This document shows positions 32,078-41,647 of a DNA stretch of 55,155 nucleotides, piece by piece. Each line of letters starts with the position of its first letter. Position 1 is the first letter of the stretch. The stretch lies in the NCBI RefSeq assembly GCF_001592365.1, contig NZ_BCWU01000018.1, forward strand, positions 1 to 55,155, read 5' to 3'. The stretch is from Gordonia hydrophobica NBRC 16057 (lineage in GTDB: Bacteria > Actinomycetota > Actinomycetes > Mycobacteriales > Mycobacteriaceae). The position numbers were made by a program, and so were the translations under genes. Below the pieces are notes generated by a model. It saw only the letters and a list, made by a program, of their open reading frames with translations, did no database searches and was not told where the DNA came from.

Positions 32078-33109
32078 ATGAAGGTCGCGGTCACCGGAGC
32101 AGCAGGGTTCGTCGGCACCAATCTCGTCAATCAACTCGTCGCCGACGGCCACGACGTCGTCGCCATCGACCGAGTCTGCCCCGACCACGCACTCCAGCAT
32201 CCGAGCGTCACGTGGTCGTCGATCGACATCTTCGACCAGGACACGCTGACCGCCGCATTCGACAGCGTCGACACGGTCTACCACCTGGTCGCCATGATCA
32301 CGCTGAAGCAGAAGGACGAGACGGCCTGGCGCGTGAACACCGAGGGCGTCGCCTCCACCGCGCGCGCCGCACTCGCCGCCGGCGTCCGCCGGTTTGTGCA
32401 CTGCAGCTCCATCCATTCGTTCGACCAGTACACCGACTCCGGCATCGTCGACGAAACATCCGCGCGGTCGGAGAATCCGTCGCTCCCGGTCTACGACCGC
32501 TCCAAGTGGGCCGGCGAGCAGGAACTGCAGAAGGTGGTCGCCGAGGGGCTCGACGCCGTCATCTGCAACCCGACCGGCGTGTACGGTGCCGTCGATCACG
32601 GACTCTCCCGCATCAACGGGATGCTGCGCGACGCCGCCCAGGGCAGGGTGCCGATCTTCGTCGAAGGCACCTTCGATCTGGTCGACGTCCGGGACGTCGC
32701 ACGAGGCCTGACCCTGGCTGCCGAACACGGCCGTACCGGCGAGAATTATCTGATCGGCGGCGCCGATGTCCGCCTCTTCGACGCGATGCGGACCGTCGCC
32801 GAGCTGTGCGGCCGGTTCCAGCCGCTGTTCGCCGTGCCGCTGGGCATGCTGAAGGCAGTGGTGCCGATCGCGGAACCGATCAGCCAGCTCTTCGGGTCCG
32901 ATCTCGTCTCACGAGCGTCGATCTCCGCGCTGGTCGCTCAGCCGACGGTCGACGTCAGCAAAGCCCGCGACGAGCTCGGTTACGCACCGAGGCCGACCGC
33001 CCAGACGCTTGCCGATCTGGTGGCCTTCCTCTGGGATTCCCACCAGATGGGGTCGGCCAAACCGAAGTCCGGCGATCACTTCGAGTCGATCGTCCCCCAA
33101 CTGGTGTGA
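32078..33109 (+). CDS. NAD-dependent epimerase/dehydratase (extended SDR, 3-beta-HSD-like)
   Basis: About 343 residues. The N-terminal Rossmann motif is MKVAVTGAAGFVGTNLVNQL (TGxxGxxG), followed by IDIFDQDTL (the acidic residue of the second fold element) and the catalytic YDRSKWAGE (Y-x-x-x-K). The overall pattern fits the extended SDR group that includes 3-beta-hydroxysteroid dehydrogenases and dihydroflavonol reductases. Three ATGs (32066, 32072, 32078) are in frame; 32078 gives the canonical start and has GAGG six bases before. The KstR-like site 45 bases upstream suggests a steroid-related substrate, which is inference. Confidence 0.85.
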   Translation: MKVAVTGAAGFVGTNLVNQLVADGHDVVAIDRVCPDHALQHPSVTWSSIDIFDQDTLTAAFDSVDTVYHLVAMITLKQKDETAWRVNTEGVASTARAALAAGVRRFVHCSSIHSFDQYTDSGIVDETSARSENPSLPVYDRSKWAGEQELQKVVAEGLDAVICNPTGVYGAVDHGLSRINGMLRDAAQGRVPIFVEGTFDLVDVRDVARGLTLAAEHGRTGENYLIGGADVRLFDAMRTVAELCGRFQPLFAVPLGMLKAVVPIAEPISQLFGSDLVSRASISALVAQPTVDVSKARDELGYAPRPTAQTLADLVAFLWDSHQMGSAKPKSGDHFESIVPQLV

Positions 33110-33121
33110 CCCGAGCGCGAC

Positions 33122-34315
33122 TCAGGCCGCCCGTCGCGCCTGAATCCCTCCGATCGCCGCAACGAGGGCGGCGACCACGATCGCGAAGATGAGGCCTGCA
33201 TGACGCAGGCTGACGACGGTGGCGAGCAGCCCAACGCCGATCGCCGGAAGCGCGAGCAGGACGTAGAGGCTCGCGAAGTATGCCGACGACACTTCTCCAC
33301 GCGTCGACTCCGGGACCCGTTCGACGGTCAAGGCGAGCCCCGCGTTGACGCAGAAGCCGCCCGCGAGCCCGAGGAGGACGGCCGCCGCCACCAGCGGAGC
33401 AAGGATCGTCAGTCCCAGCGCCGCCATCAGTAACACCACGGCCACCAGCAACCCCGCACATCCCACCAGCAGCGCCCGCTCCGGCGGCACACGCCCGGCG
33501 ATCACCTGACCGGCCGCCATCGTCGCGAAGATGAGGAAGACGATCGCACCGGGTACCCAGTGCGATCGAATGTGCAGATCCTCACTAAGAAACAATGCCG
33601 TGACCGCGGTGAGCACGCCACTGACGGCGAACGCCGACCCGCCGGCAAGGACAGCGCGGACGAATGCCCCGCGAACTTCCGCGGGTACCCGAAGTCGCTG
33701 GATCCGCAAGCGCACGCTGCTTTGCGTGGCCGGGCGCGGCGTCAGCATCCACAGTCCGATGATCGCCGCGGCCGTCAGTCCCAGGTGTACCGCGAACGGC
33801 GTGATGAGCGCCGCCGAACTCACGGTCGCAAGGACGCCACCCAACAGGTTCCCGGTCGCTAAGCCGCCCGAGTTCGCGGCAACCGCGAGCATGCCGCCAG
33901 ATGCGCGCCGCAGCTGCGGAAACAGGTCGATCACCGCGGCAGTGCCCGCGCCGCTCATGAATCCCGCACTGAATCCGGAGATCACCCGAGCCACCACCAA
34001 GAGCGCCAAGGACGGCGGCAGCATGAACAGGATCGAGCTGATCGCCGCGCACACCAGCGCAATGAGGAGGACCGGGCGTCGTCCGATCTGATCGGAGAGC
34101 CGACCGAACACCAGGAGCGCGCCGACGACGCCGATCGCGTAGACCGCGAACAACACCGTCACCGTCAACGACGAGAAGTCGAGATCCACGGCGTAGATCG
34201 AATACAGCGCCGTGGGAAGTGTCGTGCCGACCATCGTCGCGAAGAAGGCGAATGCGGTTGCCGCGATGGCCCAGGTCCGGCCGGCGCCGCGCATGTCCGG
34301 AGGGCTCAGAGTCAC
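33122..34315 (-). CDS. MFS transporter
   Basis: 397 residues with about twelve membrane segments. MFS motif A is GALLVFGRLSDQIGRRPVLL; the second half repeats the pattern more weakly. It belongs to the drug/sugar exporter part of the superfamily, with no hint of substrate. It starts with GTG 34315 or ATG 34294. It is convergent with the SDR gene, 12 bases apart, and divergent from the recombinase-like gene across an AT-rich 243-base gap. Confidence 0.8.
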   Translation of the reverse strand: MTLSPPDMRGAGRTWAIAATAFAFFATMVGTTLPTALYSIYAVDLDFSSLTVTVLFAVYAIGVVGALLVFGRLSDQIGRRPVLLIALVCAAISSILFMLPPSLALLVVARVISGFSAGFMSGAGTAAVIDLFPQLRRASGGMLAVAANSGGLATGNLLGGVLATVSSAALITPFAVHLGLTAAAIIGLWMLTPRPATQSSVRLRIQRLRVPAEVRGAFVRAVLAGGSAFAVSGVLTAVTALFLSEDLHIRSHWVPGAIVFLIFATMAAGQVIAGRVPPERALLVGCAGLLVAVVLLMAALGLTILAPLVAAAVLLGLAGGFCVNAGLALTVERVPESTRGEVSSAYFASLYVLLALPAIGVGLLATVVSLRHAGLIFAIVVAALVAAIGGIQARRAA

Positions 34316-34409
34316 GCGCCGAGTCTACGGCCCCGGCACCCAGGCGCCGATCCCCCACTCGAGAGAATCCCAAAATAATCTTGCCGATCAGGTTATAATG
34401 AGACTATTT

Positions 34410-34522
34410 TGCGACACTTCGAGAGTTCACCGAGTGACGACATATACGCTTAATACTTAGATCTTCAGGTACCAAACACCTCATGCATCCATCAGAATCT
34501 CGAATATTTCGAGAGTGTCGCA
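34410..34522. repeat. Inverted repeats in the gap before the recombinase-like gene
   Basis: TGCGACACT (34410-34418) and AGTGTCGCA (34514-34522) are exact inverted repeats about 95 bases apart. TTCGAGAGT also occurs directly repeated, at 34418-34426 and 34508-34516, and a related CTCGAGAGA lies near 34359. The gap is AT-rich. Sites arranged like this could be subsites of a res-like or operator region used by the neighbouring serine-recombinase-like protein. Confidence 0.5.
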
Positions 34523-34558
34523 CAACCATCAAACCTATATTGAGATAGTGTCTGCTCC

Positions 34559-35155
34559 ATGTCCACCACCTTGGGAGGCAGTAACCCGTACCAGCTCGGC
34601 TATGCCCGGGCCGGCGGCGACCGCTACAGCCTCGAAGCTCAGATCGACGCCCTCACCAACGTCGGCGTCGAGCCAGCGCGGATTTACAGCGACAAGACGA
34701 CCGCCGCCTCAGCATCGACGGACCGTCCGGGCTGGGCCGCACTCCTCGCCTACGCCCGCCCCGGCGACACCACTGTCATCGCGGGCATCGATCGACTCGG
34801 CCGTTCCGGTCCGGAAGTCCTGGCGAGCGCACTGGAACTGTCGCGTCGCCGCATCGGCCTCCGTTCACTCCGCGAAGGACTCGACACCAGCGACCCGGTC
34901 GGCGCGATGATCGTCGGCGTCTTGTCCTCGCTCGCCGAGCTCGACGAGGAGGTCGGCGCCCGACAAGCACGATCCACCGTCGGCCGGTCGCATGCGACTT
35001 CCGTCGGCCGTCCACGCGCACTGTCTGCTGCCCAGGTCGACGTCGCCGAGCAGATGAAGGCCGCCGGCCGTTCCGTGCCTCAGATCGCGACTGAGTTGGG
35101 CGTCAGCCGCGCCACGCTGTATCGCACCCTTGCCGAGAGGCGTGCCACCCGATGA
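34559..35155 (+). CDS. Serine recombinase (resolvase-like) lacking the catalytic serine
   Basis: 198 residues aligning with Tn3/gamma-delta resolvases from LGYARAGGDRYSLEAQIDAL to a C-terminal Hin-type helix-turn-helix (SVPQIATELGVSRATLYRTLAE). In active enzymes the first motif is YARVS, with the serine nucleophile; here it reads YARAG (Gly19 in place of Ser). Arg17 and the DRLGRSG arginines are kept, but the helix-E segment normally AQAERxR is AELDEEV, losing further active-site arginines. DNA binding and dimerisation seem preserved while strand cleavage is unlikely, so it may act as a regulator or architectural protein. The ATG at 34559 lies shortly after TATATT, and it overlaps the next gene by 4 bases. 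Confidence 0.8.
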   Translation: MSTTLGGSNPYQLGYARAGGDRYSLEAQIDALTNVGVEPARIYSDKTTAASASTDRPGWAALLAYARPGDTTVIAGIDRLGRSGPEVLASALELSRRRIGLRSLREGLDTSDPVGAMIVGVLSSLAELDEEVGARQARSTVGRSHATSVGRPRALSAAQVDVAEQMKAAGRSVPQIATELGVSRATLYRTLAERRATR

Positions 35156-35463
35156 CTGCACACCGCGCAGACGACGCCGACATGCCCGAACTCGACATCG
35201 TGACCGAGCACGGCATCGTCACTCGCTTACCCACGTCGTTTCCTCTATTGGATCCCGAGCGGGACGCCGACCTCGATCCAGACCGATTCCAGCAGGGCTT
35301 CGATGACGCCCTCGCTGATCTCGATCGCATGCCGCCGAGGTGGGCGCGCCACTACGCGACGTCGATTCTCGACAAACCCGCGCCGCGCCACGACAGCGAT
35401 CGAAGCCACACCCGCGGATACCGCGCTGGGCTGTATGGGTTCGTTCACCATTCGCCCCTGTGA
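35152..35463 (+). CDS. Small unknown protein coupled to the recombinase-like gene
   Basis: 103 residues, starting in the ATGA overlap with the preceding stop, which indicates translational coupling. It is acidic in the middle (LLDPERDADLDPDRFQQGFDDALADLD) and ends with RGYRAGLYGFVHHSPL. It has no membrane segment, signal peptide or known domain. The pairing with a catalytically altered serine recombinase suggests that the two act together. A perfect 26-base palindrome and tRNA-Pro follow downstream. A second start 30 bases in (MPELDIV) is possible. Confidence 0.6.
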   Translation: MTAHRADDADMPELDIVTEHGIVTRLPTSFPLLDPERDADLDPDRFQQGFDDALADLDRMPPRWARHYATSILDKPAPRHDSDRSHTRGYRAGLYGFVHHSPL

Positions 35464-35537
35464 GCGTCGCGCCGTAACGGAGCACCTGACCTCGACAAGG
35501 CCCCAACGAACGTTGGCCTTTAACCCCACAAACGACT

Positions 35538-35563
35538 GTGACCAGCACATAAGTGCTGGTCAC
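35538..35563. terminator. Perfect hairpin downstream of tRNA-Pro and the small unknown gene
   Basis: GTGACCAGCAC-ATAA-GTGCTGGTCAC is a perfect 11-pair stem with a 4-base loop. It lies four bases beyond the 3' end of tRNA-Pro (minus strand) and 75 bases after the plus-strand gene, so it probably ends transcription from both sides. No T run is present. Confidence 0.7.
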
Positions 35564-35567
35564 GACG

Positions 35568-35641
<74 letters not shown>

Positions 35642-35768
35642 TTGCCCCGTTGGACGAAGCGAGTTTACTTTAGCTCACGCGGTGTCCTGACTGCTAATCG
35701 CCTGCACTGCGCGGGTTTTCATGTGCCTCTGGAGTGATCTGCGACATGCGAGACCGCTTGGAAGTGAC

Positions 35769-35806
35769 GACGAGCGGTCGAGGACTTCCGCTCTCGACCG
35801 CTCGTC
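35769..35806 (-). terminator. Terminator of the der operon
   Basis: GACGAGCGGTCGAG (35769-35782) pairs perfectly with CTCGACCGCTCGTC (35793-35806) around a 10-base loop. It lies 14 bases after the der stop codon on the minus strand, as expected for an operon-end terminator. Confidence 0.85.
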
Positions 35807-35820
35807 AGTTCTGAGTTCGT

Positions 35821-37260
35821 CTACTTCTTCCGGTCGCGCTTGTCTCGCACGCGGACGTTGATCCGGACGGGCGAACCGTCGAACCCGAACTGCTCGCGCA
35901 GTTTGCGCTCCAGGAAGCGGCGGTAGCCGGCCTCGAGGAAGCCTGTAGTGAACAGAACGAACGTCGGCGGACGCGTCGCGGCCTGCGTGGCGAACATGAC
36001 GCGGGGCTGACGACCGCCGCGCACCGGCGGCGGCGTGGCCGCGATGATCTCCTTGAGCCAGGTGTTCAGCTGGCCGGTGGAGATCCGCTTGTCCCACGAC
36101 TCCAGAGCACCTTCGAGCGCCGGAACCAGCTTCTGCACACTGCGTCCGGTCAACGCCGAGATGTTGACGCGACGCGCCCACGGCACGCGCGCGAGCTCCC
36201 GGTCGATCTCGTTGTCGAGATCGTGACGGCGGTCCTCGTCGACGAGGTCCCACTTGTTGAACACGACCACCAGTGCGCGACCGCTGTCGATGATCATCGA
36301 CAACACCCGAAGGTCCTGCTCGGTCACCGTCTGACTGGCATCGATCAACAGCAGCGCCACCTCAGCGGAGTCCAGCGCCGAGCGGGTACGCAGCGACGCG
36401 TAGTACTCGTGCCCGGTGGCGTGACGGACCTTGCGGCGCAAACCTGCGGTGTCGACGAACTGCCACGGCCTGCCATCCAGTTCGATGACTTCGTCGACCG
36501 GGTCGACGGTGGTGCCCGCGACGTTGTCGACGACGGCGCGCTCCTCGCCTGCGAGCTTGTTCAGCAGCGAGCTCTTACCCACGTTGGGCTTGCCGACCAG
36601 CGCGACGCGACGCGGACCGCCCGCGGCGAACCGCTCGCGCGGCGTCTCCGGGAGCGCCTCAAGGATCCGGTCCAGCAGGTCGCCGGTTCCGCGGCCGTGT
36701 GTGGCCGAGATGGTGTACGGCTCCCCCAGCCCCAGGGACCACAGCGACGCTGCCTCGGCCTCCAAGCGCTCGGAGTCGACCTTGTTCGCCGCCAACAACA
36801 CCGGCGTCTTGGACCGGCGCAGGACCCGTGCGACGGCTTCGTCAGTCGCCGTGGCACCGACGGTCGCGTCGACCACGACAACGATCGCGTCCGCAGTACG
36901 CATGGCGTGCTCGGCCTGCGTGGCGATCGCCATGCCCATGCCCTTGGCATCGGGTTCCCAGCCGCCGGTGTCGGTGACCATGAACTGCTTACCGGTCCAC
37001 TCGGCCTTGTACGACACGCGGTCGCGCGTGACGCCGGGGACGTCCTCGACGACGGCCTCGCGGCGACCGAGAATGCGGTTCACCAGCGTCGACTTGCCCA
37101 CGTTGGGGCGGCCGACGATCGCGACCACGGGAAGCACTGCGGCCCCGCCGGCCTCGCCGTCGGTGAGGAAATCGGACAGGTCCCAGTCGCCTTCGTCCGA
37201 CCAGGTGCCGTCGCCCGCCAGATTCGGGTCGGCGTATTCGGTGGAGACGTCGTCGGTCAC
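35821..37260 (-). CDS. der: Ribosome biogenesis GTPase Der (EngA)
   Basis: 479 residues with the double GTPase arrangement unique to Der. The first G domain has GRPNVGKST (50-58) and the second GKPNVGKSS, each followed by DTGG/DTAG-type G3 motifs ([19 protein letters not shown]) and NKVD/NKWD G4 motifs. A KH-like C-terminal domain follows ([24 protein letters not shown]). Der helps assemble the 50S subunit. It is the last gene of a tight operon, overlapping cmk by 4 bases. An acidic N-terminal extension of about 45 residues is common in actinobacteria. Confidence 0.97.
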   Translation of the reverse strand: MTDDVSTEYADPNLAGDGTWSDEGDWDLSDFLTDGEAGGAAVLPVVAIVGRPNVGKSTLVNRILGRREAVVEDVPGVTRDRVSYKAEWTGKQFMVTDTGGWEPDAKGMGMAIATQAEHAMRTADAIVVVVDATVGATATDEAVARVLRRSKTPVLLAANKVDSERLEAEAASLWSLGLGEPYTISATHGRGTGDLLDRILEALPETPRERFAAGGPRRVALVGKPNVGKSSLLNKLAGEERAVVDNVAGTTVDPVDEVIELDGRPWQFVDTAGLRRKVRHATGHEYYASLRTRSALDSAEVALLLIDASQTVTEQDLRVLSMIIDSGRALVVVFNKWDLVDEDRRHDLDNEIDRELARVPWARRVNISALTGRSVQKLVPALEGALESWDKRISTGQLNTWLKEIIAATPPPVRGGRQPRVMFATQAATRPPTFVLFTTGFLEAGYRRFLERKLREQFGFDGSPVRINVRVRDKRDRKK

Positions 37261-37955
37261 GGTCGGACTCCAATCCGTTCGACGACCAGCTCGGAGAGCC
37301 GGTCGATCACTTGCTCAAGGGTCATGTCGCTGGTGTCGACAGTGACGGCGTCATCGGCCGCCCGCAGCGGCGATACCGCGCGGGTCGAGTCCAGGTGGTC
37401 CCGACGGTTCACACTGTCGAGGACCTCCGACACGATGCTCTCGCGACCCGCTGCGATGTTCTGACGGTGCCTGCGCTCGGCGCGCGCTTCCGGCGTCGCC
37501 GTCAGAAACACCTTCACTTCGGCGGCGGGGAAGACGACGGTGCCGATGTCCCGCCCCTCCACCACGAGAAAGGCGTCGGCGGAATGAGCGCGCTGCAATT
37601 CCACCAGCTTGGTCCGGACCTGCGCGTTGGCAGACACCGCGGACACCGCCGCGGTGACCTCGTCGGACCGGATCTCCCGGGTCACATCGTCCCCGTCGAG
37701 GTAGACCGTGGTCTCCCCGTCGCCGACGGTCAGTCGGATGTCGGTATCGTCGACGAGCGGGCCGACGGCGTCGTCATCGGGCGCGACGCCTGCGCGGAGA
37801 ACAGCGAGCGTCGCCGCGCGGTACATCGCGCCGGTGTCGAGCATGTGCGCGCCCACACGCGCCGCGAGCCGCGACGCGACCGTCGACTTGCCGGTCCCTG
37901 CCGGACCGTCGATCGCGACGACCGCCGCGTTCGGCGCTGCGTTCTCCGCGGTCAC
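37257..37955 (-). CDS. cmk: Cytidylate kinase
   Basis: 232 residues of the (d)CMP kinase family: P-loop [21 protein letters not shown] (about 15-35), [44 protein letters not shown] sequence (here [12 protein letters not shown]) and [21 protein letters not shown]. It phosphorylates CMP and dCMP with ATP. The gene overlaps both rluB upstream and der downstream by 4 bases, so the three are translationally coupled. Confidence 0.96.
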   Translation of the reverse strand: MTAENAAPNAAVVAIDGPAGTGKSTVASRLAARVGAHMLDTGAMYRAATLAVLRAGVAPDDDAVGPLVDDTDIRLTVGDGETTVYLDGDDVTREIRSDEVTAAVSAVSANAQVRTKLVELQRAHSADAFLVVEGRDIGTVVFPAAEVKVFLTATPEARAERRHRQNIAAGRESIVSEVLDSVNRRDHLDSTRAVSPLRAADDAVTVDTSDMTLEQVIDRLSELVVERIGVRP

Positions 37956-38938
37956 AGGCCGACCCCCTTGTACAGCGCGCCGATCTCCTTCTTGTCGAGG
38001 ACGCGCAGGCTGCCGGGGCGCTGTTTGCCGAGCGCAACGGGGCCGATGTCGGTGCGCACCAGCCGAATGACCGGGAACCCGACTTCGGCGAGCAGCCTGC
38101 GGACCACGTGCTTGCGACCCTCGTGCAGCGTCAGACGCAGCAGCGACTCACCCTGGTAGACCTCGAGCAGCGCAAACGAGTCGACGGCGACGGGGCCGTC
38201 GTCCAACTCGATGCCCTGCCGCAGTTGGCGGCCCAGTCCGCGACCGACCTCACCGCGAACGGTGGCCAGGTAGGTCTTCGGCACCTCGTACGACGGGTGC
38301 ATCAGTCGGTGAGCCAGCTCGCCGTCGTTGGTGAGCAGCAGCAGTCCCTCGGTGTCGGCGTCGAGTCGGCCGACGTGGAACAGTCGCTGCCCGGACATGA
38401 CCCGCTCGGCGACCAGATCGCCGATGCACGGGCGCCCGTGGTCGTCGCTCATCGTGGAGTGCCAGCCCTTGGGCTTGTTCAACGCCAGGTACTGCTTGGT
38501 CTCGTCGATCACCACGCGGGCGCCGTCGACCTTGATGATCGCGGTGTCGGGATCGATGCGAAGGCCCTGCTCCAGGACGATCTCACCGTCGACCTCGACG
38601 CGACCGGCCGCGATCAGTTCTTCGGCACCTCGTCGTGAGGCGACGCCGGCGGCGGCGAGCACCTTCTGCAGGCGCATGCCGTCGGCGACGTATGTGGCGC
38701 CGTCACCCTCGACGTCGGCCGACTGGTGTCGTGCCGGCTTGGAATTGTTGAGGCGGATCTTGCCTGATTCGACGTCGACGCGCGAGGTGCCCTTGCGGTG
38801 CGGCTTGCGGGACGACGGATGCTGTCCGGGGCCGCCTCGTTTCGCGGGGCCACCGCCTTTGCGCCCGGCGGCCGAACCGCCGCGGTTGCTGTTGTCTCGT
38901 CGTCTTCCCGGTGTGCCGTCTCGGCTAGCGGATGCCAT
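37952..38938 (-). CDS. rluB: 23S rRNA pseudouridine synthase (RluB/RsuA family)
   Basis: 328 residues. A basic, disordered N-terminus of about 85 residues rich in Arg, Gly and Ser ([20 protein letters not shown]) precedes an S4 domain ([31 protein letters not shown]) and the synthase domain with catalytic aspartate in [21 protein letters not shown]. The enzyme isomerises uridine in rRNA. The extension is common in actinobacterial members and probably binds RNA. It follows scpB after about 50 bases. Confidence 0.94.
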   Translation of the reverse strand: MASASRDGTPGRRRDNSNRGGSAAGRKGGGPAKRGGPGQHPSSRKPHRKGTSRVDVESGKIRLNNSKPARHQSADVEGDGATYVADGMRLQKVLAAAGVASRRGAEELIAAGRVEVDGEIVLEQGLRIDPDTAIIKVDGARVVIDETKQYLALNKPKGWHSTMSDDHGRPCIGDLVAERVMSGQRLFHVGRLDADTEGLLLLTNDGELAHRLMHPSYEVPKTYLATVRGEVGRGLGRQLRQGIELDDGPVAVDSFALLEVYQGESLLRLTLHEGRKHVVRRLLAEVGFPVIRLVRTDIGPVALGKQRPGSLRVLDKKEIGALYKGVGL

Positions 38939-38988
38939 GAAGTGTCCTTCAGCTGTATTTGATTTCGTCGGTCGACGTCTGCGATGCG

Positions 38989-39693
38989 CTACTGCTCGTC
39001 GGCGTCGGCGAGCGCCTGCGCCGAGACGTCAACCTCTGATTGTGCCTGGCCACCGGCCAGTTTGGCGAATCGCGGATCGTCGAGGAGCTCCTCACCGAGG
39101 TCGTCGATGGCGTCTACGCTCGGCAGCAGCGGTGCGATGTCAGGTAGATCACTCAGCGACGCCAGCCCCAGCCGTTCCAAGAACAGCTCGGTGGTGACGT
39201 ACAGCGTTCCGTTGGTGGTCTCGTCTGCTCCGGCATCGCTGATCAGCCCGCGCGCCAACAGCGTCCGGACCACGCCGTCGACATTGACGCCGCGGATCGC
39301 ACTGACCCGTGCGCGGGTCACCGGCTGGCGGTAGGCGACGACAGCGAGGGTCTCCAGCGCGGCTCGAGTCAGCTTGCTCCGGGTGCCGTCGAGCAACAGC
39401 TTCTCGACGTAGGGCGCGTAGTCGGCGCGGGTGTAGAACCGCCAGCCGTCCCCCGCGTAGCGCAGGTCGATCCCGCTGCCCGCTTCGGTCAGATCGGCGC
39501 TCATCCGTCTCACCATGAGCCGCACTCGGCGCCGGTCCTGGCCGACGGCCGACGCCAGTTCCTCCACGGTCACCGGGGTGTCGACCACCAGCAGCACCGC
39601 CTCGAGCGCGGCCCGCAACTCGTCGTCCTCGAGATGTTCTCCCTCGTCGATCTCGTCGACCCCATCGTCCGGCACAGCGTGCTCGTCGGTCAT
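38989..39693 (-). CDS. scpB: SMC-Scp complex subunit ScpB
   Basis: 234 residues with two winged-helix domains of ScpB: DDELRAALEAVLLVVDTPVTVEELAS and YVEKLLLDGTRSKLTRAALETLAVVAYRQPVTRARVSAIRGVN. ScpB forms the bacterial condensin with ScpA and SMC and helps chromosome segregation. ATG 39693 overlaps the scpA stop (ATGA). Acidic tails at both ends are typical. Confidence 0.96.
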   Translation of the reverse strand: MTDEHAVPDDGVDEIDEGEHLEDDELRAALEAVLLVVDTPVTVEELASAVGQDRRRVRLMVRRMSADLTEAGSGIDLRYAGDGWRFYTRADYAPYVEKLLLDGTRSKLTRAALETLAVVAYRQPVTRARVSAIRGVNVDGVVRTLLARGLISDAGADETTNGTLYVTTELFLERLGLASLSDLPDIAPLLPSVDAIDDLGEELLDDPRFAKLAGGQAQSEVDVSAQALADADEQ

Positions 39694-40508
39694 CCGTAAT
39701 CCTCCGACTTCTCGATGTCGATCTCCTCGGCGTCGCGGTCGCCGGTCCACGTCACTTGCAGCTCACCGAGCGCTTCCGGCTGCTCGAAGAGCACTGCGCG
39801 CTCGCGATAGAGCTCGAGCAGCCCCAGGAAGCGCGCGACCACCTCCAGCCCGTTGGCGCATTCGGCGACCAGCTGACCGAACGTCAGCCATTCGCCGGGT
39901 GCCGCGGTGAGCAACTCGGTCAGACGTTTCGCCTGTTCCGGCACCGACACCGCCGACCCGTGCAAGTGGTCCAGGCCGACGGTCGGTGTCGGCTTCGGAA
40001 TGAACGCGGCGGCCGCGATCTCCGCGAACCGCTCTGCGGTCACTCCGAGATCCACCTCCGGCAGCAGTGCGGTGAACCGGTCCTCCAGCGACACCGCGCG
40101 CGGATAGCGTTGCAGCGCAGCGGCTTCCAGCTCGCCGAACAGGACGGCCACCTGCTTGTAGGCGCGATACTGCAGCAACCGCGCAAACAGCAGGTCACGC
40201 GCTTCGAGCAAGGCGAGGTCCTCGGGATCCTCGACTTCGCCGGAGGGCAGGAGTCGAGCGGCCTTGAGGTCCAGCAGCGTAGCCGCGATCACCAAGAACT
40301 CGGTCGTCTGTTCCAGATCCGCATCGGGGCCCAGCGCCTTGGTGTACGCGATGAAGTCGTCGGTGACGACATGCAGCGCGACCTCGGTGACGTCGAGACG
40401 ATGCTGACTGATCAGGTTGAGCAAGAGGTCGAACGGTCCAGAGAAGTTCGTGAGCTTGACCTCGAACCCGGTCCGCTCGGGAGCTGCCGTGCCGTCTACG
40501 TCGGTCAC
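39690..40508 (-). CDS. scpA: SMC-Scp complex subunit ScpA (kleisin)
   Basis: 272 residues: the N-terminal kleisin motif FEVKLTNFSGPFDLLLNLISQHRLDVTEVALHVVTDDFI, an acidic middle and the C-terminal winged helix (GEWLTFGQLVAECANGLEVVARFLGLLELYRE). It links the SMC heads. It begins with GTG 40508 inside the parA stop (GTGA) and ends in an ATGA overlap with scpB, so parA-scpA-scpB form one coupled unit. Confidence 0.96.
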   Translation of the reverse strand: MTDVDGTAAPERTGFEVKLTNFSGPFDLLLNLISQHRLDVTEVALHVVTDDFIAYTKALGPDADLEQTTEFLVIAATLLDLKAARLLPSGEVEDPEDLALLEARDLLFARLLQYRAYKQVAVLFGELEAAALQRYPRAVSLEDRFTALLPEVDLGVTAERFAEIAAAAFIPKPTPTVGLDHLHGSAVSVPEQAKRLTELLTAAPGEWLTFGQLVAECANGLEVVARFLGLLELYRERAVLFEQPEALGELQVTWTGDRDAEEIDIEKSEDYG

Positions 40509-41407
40509 GCCGTGTTCTCGTTGTGCGCGATCACCTCGCGCGCCAGGTTCCGGTACGCCTGGGCCCCCGACGACTTCGGTGCCCACGAGGTGATCGGCTC
40601 GCCGGCGACGGACGTCTCCGGGAATCGGACAGTCCGGTTGATCACGGTGTCGTACACGGCGTCGCCGAACACCTCGACGACGCGGCTCATCACCTCGCGC
40701 GAGTGGAGGGTCCGCTGGTCGAACATGGTGACGAGGATGCCGCCGAGCTCCAGCCGCGGATTGAGACGGTCGTGGACCTTGTCGATCGTGTCGGTCAACA
40801 GGGCGAGTCCACGCAGACTGAAGTACTCGCACTCCATCGGGATGACGACGTTGTCGGCACACGCGAGTGCGTTCACGGTCAGCAGTCCCAACGACGGCTG
40901 GCAGTCGATCAGGATGTAGTCGTACCGATCCGCCACCGGATGCAATGCCCGCGCCAACGCCTGTTCGCGCCCGACTTCGGTGACGAGCTGAATCTCTGCG
41001 GCGGAGAGATCGATGTTCGACGGCAGCAGGTCGAGGCCGTCGACCCGGGTCCGCATGAGGACGTCGTCCGTCGCCGCGTACGGCGGAACGAGGAGGTTGT
41101 GCACCGTCTCCTCGAGTTCGTGATGGGCGACGCCGAGACCCGCGGAGAGGGCGCCCTGCGGGTCCAGGTCGACGAGGAGCACCCGGCGACCCCATTCGGC
41201 GAGCGCAGCGCCGAGGTTGATGGTCGACGTGGTCTTGCCGACCCCGCCCTTCTGGTTGCACATCGCGATGATGACGGCGGGACCGTGCTTGTCACGAGGA
41301 CCGGGATCGGGGATGTCGCGGTACGGCCTGCCGGTGGGTCCGAGCTTCTCGGCGGGTACGTCGAGCTCACCCTGCTGTGCTTTGCTGCGGGGTTTGGATG
41401 CACTCAC
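40505..41407 (-). CDS. ParA-family ATPase next to scpAB
   Basis: 300 residues with the deviant Walker A AMCNQKGGVGKTTSTINLGAAL, VLLVDLDPQGAL, and DYILIDCQPSLGLLTVNAL. It belongs to the ParA/Soj group that partitions chromosomes and corresponds to the ParA-like protein beside scpA in mycobacteria; it is distinct from the ParA beside parB at the origin. GTG 41407 follows GGGGAGGAGCATCAACAG and is preferred; ATG 41452 is the alternative. A lysine/alanine-rich N-terminal tail of about 45 residues precedes the ATPase core. Confidence 0.92.
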   Translation of the reverse strand: MSASKPRSKAQQGELDVPAEKLGPTGRPYRDIPDPGPRDKHGPAVIIAMCNQKGGVGKTTSTINLGAALAEWGRRVLLVDLDPQGALSAGLGVAHHELEETVHNLLVPPYAATDDVLMRTRVDGLDLLPSNIDLSAAEIQLVTEVGREQALARALHPVADRYDYILIDCQPSLGLLTVNALACADNVVIPMECEYFSLRGLALLTDTIDKVHDRLNPRLELGGILVTMFDQRTLHSREVMSRVVEVFGDAVYDTVINRTVRFPETSVAGEPITSWAPKSSGAQAYRNLAREVIAHNENTA

Positions 41408-41647
41408 CTGTTGATGCTCCTCCCCGGTTGTGCACGCTGCGAAATCGATCATCCCGATCCTAGTGCGTGACTGGTCACCGACTCGGCAGGCGCTCCGCAG
41501 ACCCGCAGGAACCACCGACGGAGACCGGATCGTCCGACGTCGCAGCGCATTTCCGCGCTGTTGCGGCGTGACCGCAGTCCTCAACCTCGTGTTGAGGCCT
41601 AGAGTATCTGCTGCGGGATGCGTGTCGCCCGTCGTAGGCTCGCGTCC

